Below, in pieces: positions 56,746 to 64,000 of a stretch of 64,000 bases of DNA. How positions within the stretch are numbered: the first letter of the stretch is position 1; each line of letters opens with the position of its first letter. Source of the stretch: Sycobia sp. Sy_11. Taxonomy: Eukaryota > Arthropoda > Insecta > Hymenoptera > Epichrysomallidae. The DNA lies in assembly GCA_018907035.1 (NCBI GenBank), contig JACCIC010000178.1:1-64000 (forward strand). The letters run 5' to 3'. A model generated the notes under the pieces. The model was not told the origin of the DNA. It saw only the letters and a list, made by a program, of their open reading frames with translations, and ran no database searches. Made by a program: the position numbers and the translations under genes.

Positions 56746-56849
56746 TGTAAAACTCTAAAAAATAATAATAAATATATATTTTTAATTGAAATATAGCTTA
56801 ATAAAGTAAGGAGATCACTAGCTCATTAATTTCTACAAAATTCTGTAAG

Positions 56850-59800
56850 AACATTTAGAATTTAGAATATCTATTCGGAGCATATAAAATTTGAATATAA
56901 ACCAGTAATCTTATCGCAGTAAAAAAAACATTTTTCTTATTTATCACTTAGAATCGGGAATACAATTTCCATAAAAAAGTGTGCAATAAATAAAATATGT
57001 GTAATACTAAAAGTAGCAAAATTGTTCAAACATTAGTAAAATCTACAATATTTATTTCATATATTCTGTTGAAAACAAAAGATACGATCCTTCATGTTTC
57101 GTGATTAAATTATACGTGCAACAAGTTTTCTGTGTGGCATTTATAATGAACCACTGAGTATATATCTGTATTATTATTTTAAATTTTTTTTTTAAATTTT
57201 AAATTAAATCTTATTAAATTGAGTAAATAATTTTTTATTCGGATTATTTTTCTTTTATAAAATTTTAATTTAATACTACTGCCATATCATCTTGATTCAA
57301 TATTCTACGAGTTAATTTAATTTAATTTAATATTTATTAATTTAATAATATTTATTAATGGAATGCATTATGTTTTCAATAATTGTAATAAATAAAATGT
57401 CCTCTAAAATATCAAAACTTGATATTTATATTATTTCATTATTTTTAATACTTCTTAAGATATTTTGCTGATTATAATTGTTATTTCTTTGCTAATTTTT
57501 GTATAAACATCGTTTCACACCTATAAATCGAATGTCATTGACAATGCCGCATAAATGAAATTCATATATTTATGCATTATAGATGAGGGGCTACTCCGAT
57601 TGAGAGTCAAGTTCTCCAAAAGTTCTCTTTCGGCTTTTGCCGAGCCTTCTTGCTTCTCTTCTGTAATACAGAGCCAAGTAAACAGTACATCAAAGTTCAT
57701 CTATAAGATTGTGTGGGCGATAAGAACGAGATTTGAAGAGATCTGGAGAAAGCTAAAGAAAACCAGACAACGTTCAATCTCATTATATACTTTTAGGTAA
57801 TTTTTTAGATATTCGCGATATAATATGTAATTGTGCTTTCTTTAGATAAATATTTTTTAATAAATTCTATTGCGCGCAGGTGAGGACCACGGGAAGTTCG
57901 ATTAAAATTTACTTTTTCATAAAAATTTAATTTTTTTAATTTAAATTCTATATTACCTTGGAAAATAATCTTCACATTAAAAAATGAAAAGAGTAACTTT
58001 TGATTTAGAATTTAATTTTTCATAATCATTACATATTTGAGACATCAAAAAGTTATGTGCTTTTTGGCTCTCACAGAGCTTTCCCCGTCTCTTTTCTACT
58101 TTCAAAGTAGTTCTCTTCTTCCCTTTACAAATAAGGTGTACGTTGTTTATAGATGATAACAATGAAAATTATAATATAAATGAATAGATAAATGCACCAC
58201 ATTGTCTTGTTTTAACCTATTATTATTGTACAAGTGGTAGAAAGTATTAATGACTATTGTTTATTGCTTAGTCTGTGATGAAAAACTTATTCAAACAGCC
58301 ATTTAACATTTTATGAAGAAACTCCAAAAATCTGTTTTTCAACAAAAAATGTGACATTTTTATAGTGAAGCATAGATTGTAATTGAACTGTCCATTATAA
58401 CATAAAAAATGACTAGGAAATGGTTAATGAAATAGAAAATCAAAAAAGTTATTTTTGTTCGCTTGTTATCATTTATAAACAACGTACTACTTATTTGTAA
58501 AGGAAATAAGAGAACAACTTTGAAAGTAGAAGAGAGGCGGGGAAAGCTCAGTGAGAGCCAAAAAGCACATAACTTTTTGGTGTCTCAAATATGTAATTAT
58601 TATGAATAATTAACTTCTAAATCGAAAGTTACTCTTTTCATTTTTTTTAATGCGAAGATTATTTTCCAAGATAATATAGAATTTAAATAAAAAAAATTTA
58701 ATTATTATGAAAAAGTAAAATTACCTAAAAATATATAATGAGATTGGACGTTCTCTGGTTTTCTTTAGCTCTCTCCAGTTCTTTTCGACTTTCGTTCTTA
58801 TCGCCCACACAATGTTATAGATGAATTTTGATGTACTGTTTACTTGGCGTTGTATTACAGAAGAGAAGCAAGAGGGCTCGGCAAAAGCCGAAAGAGATCT
58901 TTTGGAGAACTTGACTCTCAATCGGAGTAGCCCCTCATCTATAATGCATAAATATATGAATTGCATTTATTCGGCATTGTCAATGGCATTCGATTTATAG
59001 GTGTGCAACGATGTTTGTACAAAAATTAGCAAAGAAATAACAATTATAATCAGCAAAATATCTTTAGAAGTATTAAAAATAAGGAAATAATATAAATATC
59101 AAGTTTTGATATTTTAGAGGATATTTTATTTATTACAATTATTGAAAACATAATGCATTCAATTAATAAATATTATTAAATTAATAAATATTAAATTAAA
59201 TTAAATCAACTCGTAGAATATTGAATCAAGATGATATGGCAGTAGTATTAAATTAAAATTTTATAAAAGAAAAATAATCCGAATAAAAAATTATTTATTT
59301 AATTTAATAAGATATAATTTAAATACATAAATTTATTCTCCTTTAATATATTGATTTATACAAAAATGTGGATTTCTAATCAGTATTTGCAACATTCATT
59401 CCATTCAGTTTAAATTAATTTTGATTGATTTTTGATTATAAAAAAAAACCCTAAATAATTAACATTGCGATATGATTGGCAAATTCATTTTTTTAACCTC
59501 TATTAATTTTGAATAATATATATATAGATATAATTGTACAATTTCATGATTTTGATTTCTTTGAAGAAGACGTTGAAAACTATTTTTTACCTAATCGATT
59601 CTCAAAGAGTCAATCCGAAGGTTACGCTCTGATTCGCAGTCTAAAGCCTTAGCCACAAATGTACTAGATATTATTCGTGATATAGCTAAGCTTCCTTCTG
59701 AATCATTGGTAACAATAATTGTTAATCCTATAAGCTTCAATGTTATACTGTCTTTTAACTTTCTCTATCAATTCGTTTCGGGTATTACAATTCTATTTTT

Positions 59801-60215
59801 TGAAGGAATAGATAAACAGCTGAATTTTGGAATAATTTTATTGATTATTATTATAAAAATAAAATTTTTAAAATAATAATAGAGATATATACTCAGCCGT
59901 TCATTATAAATGCCACACAGAAAACTTGTTGCACGTATAATTTAATTACGAAACATGAAGGATTCGTATCTTTTGTTTTCAACAGAATATATGAAATAAA
60001 TATTGTAGATTTTACTAATGTTTGTACAATTTTTCTATTTTTAGTATTACACATATTTTATTTATTGCACATTTTTTATGGAAATTGTATTTCCCGATCC
60101 TAAGTGATAAATAAGAAAAATATTTTTTTTACTGCGATAAGATTACTGGTTTATATTGAAATTTTCTAAGCTCCGAATAGATATTCTAAATTCTAAATGT
60201 TCTTACAGAATTTTT
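56850..60215. mobile_element. Large imperfect palindrome, ~1.3-1.7-kb arms
   Basis: The left arm (56850-58170) is the reverse complement of the right arm (58490-60215) at high identity; for example aaaacttgttgcacgtataa, ggggctactccgattgagag and gagccaaaaagcacataact occur mirrored. The central spacer is about 320 bp (58171-58489). The left arm has an extra ~110 bp at 57800-57910; the right arm has an extra ~500 bp at about 59335-59880. Each arm contains an 81-codon open frame (57555-57800 plus; 58721-58966 minus). No known transposase. It is probably a foldback DNA element, or an inverted duplication. Confidence 0.75.
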
Positions 60216-60259
60216 TAGAAATTAATGAACTAATGTATAACATATATTTATATATATAT

Positions 60260-60294
<35 letters not shown>

Positions 60295-61886
60295 TTAAAG
60301 AATAATTTTTAATTATCTTTACTATATTAGTAATATGTATTGCCTTGACTATTAATATTTGTTATCAGAAAAGTTATTAAAAATTACAAAAATGCATTTC
60401 AATATTGCCATATGTACGTACTGGCAACTTATTATCGAACTTTGAGATGCTACATTTTACTCGCAGGTACTTGCGACAGAGCAAGGTAATGAAATATGAT
60501 ACTGAAATAAAAAGGTTTGATAAGGAACGTTCTTTCGTGTATAACATCGAGCGCTACATAGCCGTAGTGTATATATATGTAAGAAAGGGAGCTATTCATA
60601 CAATTTTCATTGTGGATACGTTCCTGAAATGTCGGTAGTGCAGACCATTGATTTTAGTTCTCTAATTTGACGCAAAAATTTTCTCTATGGGGCGCATCGA
60701 TCGATTCGGACTTCCGGCAATCGTGAGGAGCACTCTTAACTGCGAAAAGTTCCTTACACCGGTCCCATTAGCTTTTGCTATAGTTATATCGCAAAACAAG
60801 GGGAATGATATAGGGATGCGATCCTACATGGAGTGTGAGTTTACATATTGGGTATGCGAACAAATAGTATGCGTCAGCAACTAGCGCCAGGCGCCAATAT
60901 ATTCCCGTTTCTGATACAATACGTAAGCGTAGCAAGGCTCCTCCAGATTTCCTCCACGGAAGAAAATTATGAAAAGTGCATTTGAATCCTGGTAGCATTA
61001 ACTTTGTAATAATTGTTGTTGTAATAAAACAAGAAGATTTATTTTCTTTAATTATTTGTGCTGTAATACATCATTTTACTACCACCACAAACCCAGACAG
61101 GTGAAAATGGGAGGGAACAATCGTCTACAAAACCGAAATAATCCATAAAATATCATTGCAGGGCGAAATAATATATTTGATCTAATCTGGTCTAATCTAC
61201 TATACTACATCTATAATTATTATTATATATCTATCTGATACTATCCATTAGTATATTAAACATCTTTTAATGACTCTTATTTTTAAATTTTAAATCTAAC
61301 ATAAGTTTCAAAATTCATTTTTATTAATTTTGGAAAGATTCCCAATAAAATAAACTTCTGTTCAATCTTAGATTTTTTCTTTTTAAAAATTTAATTAATA
61401 TATGAATACTTTATATTGTGTAAAATAAGATAAGATTTATAATTCTGATCTTAACTTAATGATTATCAGAAATCTTATCTGAATCTATCTCTACATAAAC
61501 TGAATTATAAATGCATTGTGTAATATATTTTTCATAATAAATTATTTTAACTTTTAAGAATACAAGTAAGAAAATATTATTTTAATACATTTTATGTAAA
61601 ATTGGATATTAAAGTTACTAATTTAATTTTATATTTATACATTGAAATAGATCAGAATATAATTACATAAAACGAATTTCAGTTTATACAAAAGATTTTA
61701 ATATTGGATTTTTATTGATACAGAACTTTTGTTTCTGGTTAAATTTGATTGTCTGCTTATCGTGTCTTCATGCAACCACTTATCATTGAAAACAACATAA
61801 TATGAAAACTAAGATAAAATAGATTTATTTGCAGCAAAATTCTTTATTAAAGTGTGAAACTGTTCTGTAAAAATTTATTTTATATT
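60216..61886. other. Upstream region of the membrane-protein gene; TTTA repeat
   Basis: A (TTTA)n tract lies at 60251-60298. 60400-60990 is less AT-rich and has frames on both strands (60405-60638, 60687-60884, 60768-60998) with no recognised family. It may include promoter or 5' UTR of the gene at 61887, but no splice evidence was found. Confidence 0.35.
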
Positions 61887-62291
61887 ATGAATTTTTCTAC
61901 AATACCTGATTTTGCTGTAGAAAAAAATGAATTGGAATTTACTGGAGTAAGTGTTTCAATATAAATTATGTTTTTAATTTTATATTTTTAAGAAATAAAT
62001 TTTAGAATTTTGTAATATTACTATTTTACAATATATGCATTATTAAATTATTCCTATTACATTGCTTTGATTTATTATTTTATATAGTAATTGAAATGAA
62101 GTAAAGCTAAAAGTAGATTTTTAAGTTTTTAGATTGGTTTGTGGCATATAACAATGTTCATATATTATGGAAAGCACAGCCTAGTTATCTTCTAATGCAA
62201 CTTTTAATATTGATTGGTAGTTTGATAACATTTTGTCATGGTATTTATAATTTTTATGAGTAAAAATTAATATATTTATGAATAATTATAG

Positions 62292-62322
<31 letters not shown>

Positions 62323-63975
62323 TAGATGATATTAGATCAAATTATTGTCTTTTACAGAATATTAAAGATACTTCTATTTGAGTAACAAATTTATTTTTAA
62401 TATTTTAATTTTTTAATATAGTTAAATTAATAAATATTTTTATCGGCCTTACAGTCTTTGTACCATAATATATTATATTAAAATAATGACAGTCAGACTG
62501 TCCTTGTTTATGATCACCCCCCGAAGAATCTGAAATAGAACTTATTACTACAATAAATTGTATTTACACACCACCTTAAATTTAGTTTCACCTTTGGTGT
62601 CCGATGTTTCGAACCGCTCCAGTTCATCCTCAGAAACTAAATGAACCAGTTAAAGTTATTAATATTCCGAATAATTATAAGATGATTTCATTGGATGTAT
62701 TATCTTTGTTTACAAATATACCATTAGAGTTATTTAAAGGAATTATACAAGAAAAATAGTCAGAAAATAGCATACACACAAAATTCACTAAAGATAAATG
62801 TATTAAAGCAATAAATTTAGTTTTTACTAACACAATTTTTTCTTTTTAAAATAATTTTTATGAACAAAGAAATGGTTGTTCAATGGGATCACTTTTATCA
62901 CCGGTGATTGCTAATTTGGTAATGGAAAAATTAAAAAATATTGCATTAAATAAGTTAAATTTTGAACCAATTATCTATATAAAATATGTTGATCACATCT
63001 TTACAATTGTACCAGAAAGGTGTGTAGACGAAATGGTGGATATTTTGAATTTCATCCATGATAGAATTAAATATGCAAAAGAAATGAATTAGACAATAAA
63101 TTAAGTTTTTTGGACTTCAATGTTATTAGAGTTAGTAATAACAGAGTAAAATGAAATTGGTACAGAAAACCTACATGGTTAGGTAGGTTATTCAATTTTA
63201 ACTCACACTATCTATTTGGAAACAAGATAGGTGCTGTAAAGGGAGTCATCGACAGAGCAATCAAATTATCACACAAAGATTTTAGAAAAAATAATTTAAA
63301 ATTAGTTAAAGAGCTATTCATTAACAATGATTATCCAATAGACCTTATAGATAAAATGATTGCAGAGAGAGTAGATCAGATTTATAATAATACTAGAGAA
63401 CATAATATGGAAAAGAAAGCGAATAATAATAAAATCGTGGTATTACTATATGTAAAAGGGTTATCGGAAAGAATTAGATGTGCATTCAAAAAGTATAATA
63501 TTCAAGTTTACTTTAGAAACAATAATAATATAAGAAAACTATTTAATAATTGTAAAAATAAGGATGATAAATGTTTGAAAACAGGGGTGGTATACAAAAT
63601 AAATTGTAAAGATTGGGACAAATATATTGCACAAACGGAAAAGTACCTAAAACAAAGAATATATTATCATCAATTATTTTAGCTAATATATTATATTATA
63701 AAGACTGTATGACCCATACAAATATGTATTACTTTAATTCAGAACAGTCAACATAAGTACAATTTTTAATTTTAATCTTAATATAGTTAAATAAAAATTT
63801 ATTTTAGCTTGGAAAACTCGAGGCCAATTCATTTATTTGTGGATTGGAATTATTTTACATGGATTAGTTATAGAAAGCATTTCTTATAATCTTCCAGATA
63901 TAGATAATTTTTGGCACTCTCAATCACCAATTATTTTTCTTGGACGACGTTTACCATTGTACATTATTTTAATTT
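61887..63975 (+). CDS. Host gene, multi-pass membrane protein of unknown function (3 exons, 3' partial)
   Basis: Join 61887-61946, 62117-62240, 63808-63975. Exon 1 (ATG at 61887, MNFSTIPDFAVEKNELEFTG) ends at a GTAAGT donor in phase 0. Exon 2 begins after TAG at 62114-62116 (an alternative AG gives a start at 62126, also in frame), reads DWFVAYNNVHILWK and LMQLLILIGSLITFCH, and ends CATG before GTATTT in phase 1. Exon 3 starts after TTTTAG, restores GCT TGG (AWKTRGQFIYLWIGIILHG), contains YNLPDIDNFWHSQSPIIFLG and RRLPLYIILI, and ends in phase 1 at GTAAGC. All phases agree, there are no stops, and two or three hydrophobic segments are predicted by eye. The conserved look (HG..E, P.IDNFWH, RRLPLYI) suggests a real animal membrane-protein family, which I cannot name. 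Intron 2 holds a Penelope-like element. The gene continues past the right edge. Confidence 0.65.
62292..62318. repeat. (TG)n microsatellite in intron 2
   Basis: About 13 TG units within the intron, upstream of the Penelope-like element. No LINE is attached here. Confidence 0.9.
62607..62633 (-). ncRNA. Hammerhead-ribozyme-like core, inverted Penelope terminus
   Basis: Read on the minus strand: CTGAGGA (62633-62627), stem II GAACTG-GAG-CGGTTC (six pairs including one U-G), then GAAA (62610-62607) followed by CATC. Compared with the copy at 24783 stem II is longer and its 5' side differs, yet pairing is kept. Short inverted words follow (CACC aaa GGTG). Confidence 0.6.
62643..63682 (+). pseudogene. 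Penelope-like reverse transcriptase / GIY-YIG endonuclease relic
   Basis: Reading frames with several stops give NNYKMISLDVLSLFTNIPLE (palm motif A, MISLDV.SLFTNIP, typical of this family), MGSLLSPVIANLVMEKL (motif B), and IYIKYVDHIFTIVPE (motif C, YVDH where the family has YVDD, so the second catalytic Asp is lost). Further on, KAFKKYNIQVYFRNNNNIRK-like sequence leads to TGVVYKINCKDWDKYIAQTE, the GIY-YIG endonuclease start with CxxC replaced by CKDW and YIG by YIA. Only the C-terminal half of the reverse transcriptase is present, so the copy is 5'-truncated and inactive. Confidence 0.82.
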
Positions 63976-64000
63976 GTAAGCCTATTATTTACAATGTAAT
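63976..64000 (+). other. Start of intron 3 of the membrane-protein gene
   Basis: Begins GTAAGC after exon 3; continues past the window. Confidence 0.55.

Larger units (their letters stand above)
62430..63790 (+). mobile_element. Penelope-like element P2 in an intron
   Basis: 62430-62640 is an inverted copy of the terminal sequence found in P1 (24.77-26.37 kb). 62640-63682 is a decayed reverse transcriptase plus GIY-YIG endonuclease. 63665-63780 carries the terminal sequence in direct orientation. Terminal repeats in inverted arrangement are known for Penelope-like elements. The whole element lies within intron 2 of the membrane-protein gene, in the same orientation as the gene. Confidence 0.75.

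Noticed and set aside
57555..58966. Pair of 81-codon frames as a conserved duplicated gene
   Set aside because: They are mirror copies in palindrome arms, with 12 amino-acid differences out of 81 and no sign of constraint visible by eye; kept as a finding only.

Overview
The window looks like AT-rich, gene-poor nuclear DNA of an insect, most likely a hymenopteran such as an ant (inferred from the mix of element families and the low GC). It holds spliced exons, many TA-flanked mariner elements, non-LTR, LTR and Penelope-like retroelements, foldback elements and microsatellites. There is no bacterial or organellar gene organisation. Almost every long open frame belongs to a decayed transposable element. 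Only two host genes can be supported. One is the first coding exon of INPP5A (type I inositol polyphosphate 5-phosphatase) on the minus strand at 42499-42561. The other is three phase-compatible exons of a multi-pass membrane protein of unknown function at the right edge (61887-63975, plus).

Layout, left part. 1-2578 is the 5' end of a minus-strand LTR retrotransposon: gag start, tRNA-Lys primer-binding site and a 1.69-kb LTR carrying an array of five hairpins. It abuts a mariner relic (2579-2960). A Tc1 relic (3395-4422), a mariner (6611-7815) and a nearly full-length R1-clade-like LINE (9927-14198), ending exactly in an (AC)n tract, follow. 14.3-21.0 kb is AT-rich repeat sequence with tandem and foldback structure, interrupted by a GC-rich LTR-like island (17.6-18.8 kb). 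A related LTR lies at about 21.1-23.07 kb. At 24.0-26.4 kb a truncated mariner, a Penelope-like fragment with a hammerhead motif and a mariner inserted into that fragment lie together.

Middle part. A 60-bp minisatellite (26.5 kb), an LTR-like unit (29.9-30.7 kb), a second copy of the hairpin LTR (30.9-32.1 kb), an almost intact mariner with an open reading frame (32.1-33.35 kb), a second LINE copy on the minus strand ending in (TG)n (33.35-36.56 kb), a Helitron-like terminus (37.1 kb), another LTR with a tRNA-Lys-type primer site (38.4-39.3 kb) and a third, internally deleted LINE copy flanked on both sides by (TG)n (39.47-40.09 kb).

Right part. The INPP5A exon, relics of another LINE and of a gag-protease segment (44.2-46.3 kb), two foldback elements (46.9-52.9 kb), a large imperfect palindrome (56.8-60.2 kb) with mirror-image 81-codon frames, and the membrane-protein gene. 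The second intron of that gene contains a Penelope-like element with an inverted terminal copy bearing a second hammerhead-like core.

The most interesting signal is the hairpin array in the LTRs: units with a constant core and variable outer arms in which both sides of the stem change together. Other strong points are the apparent (AC)n specificity of the LINE, the AUGA overlap joining its ORFs, a within-window empty site proving one mariner insertion, and the different ways in which the mariner copies lost catalytic aspartates. Coordinates of repeat edges are by-eye estimates unless a terminal motif is quoted.
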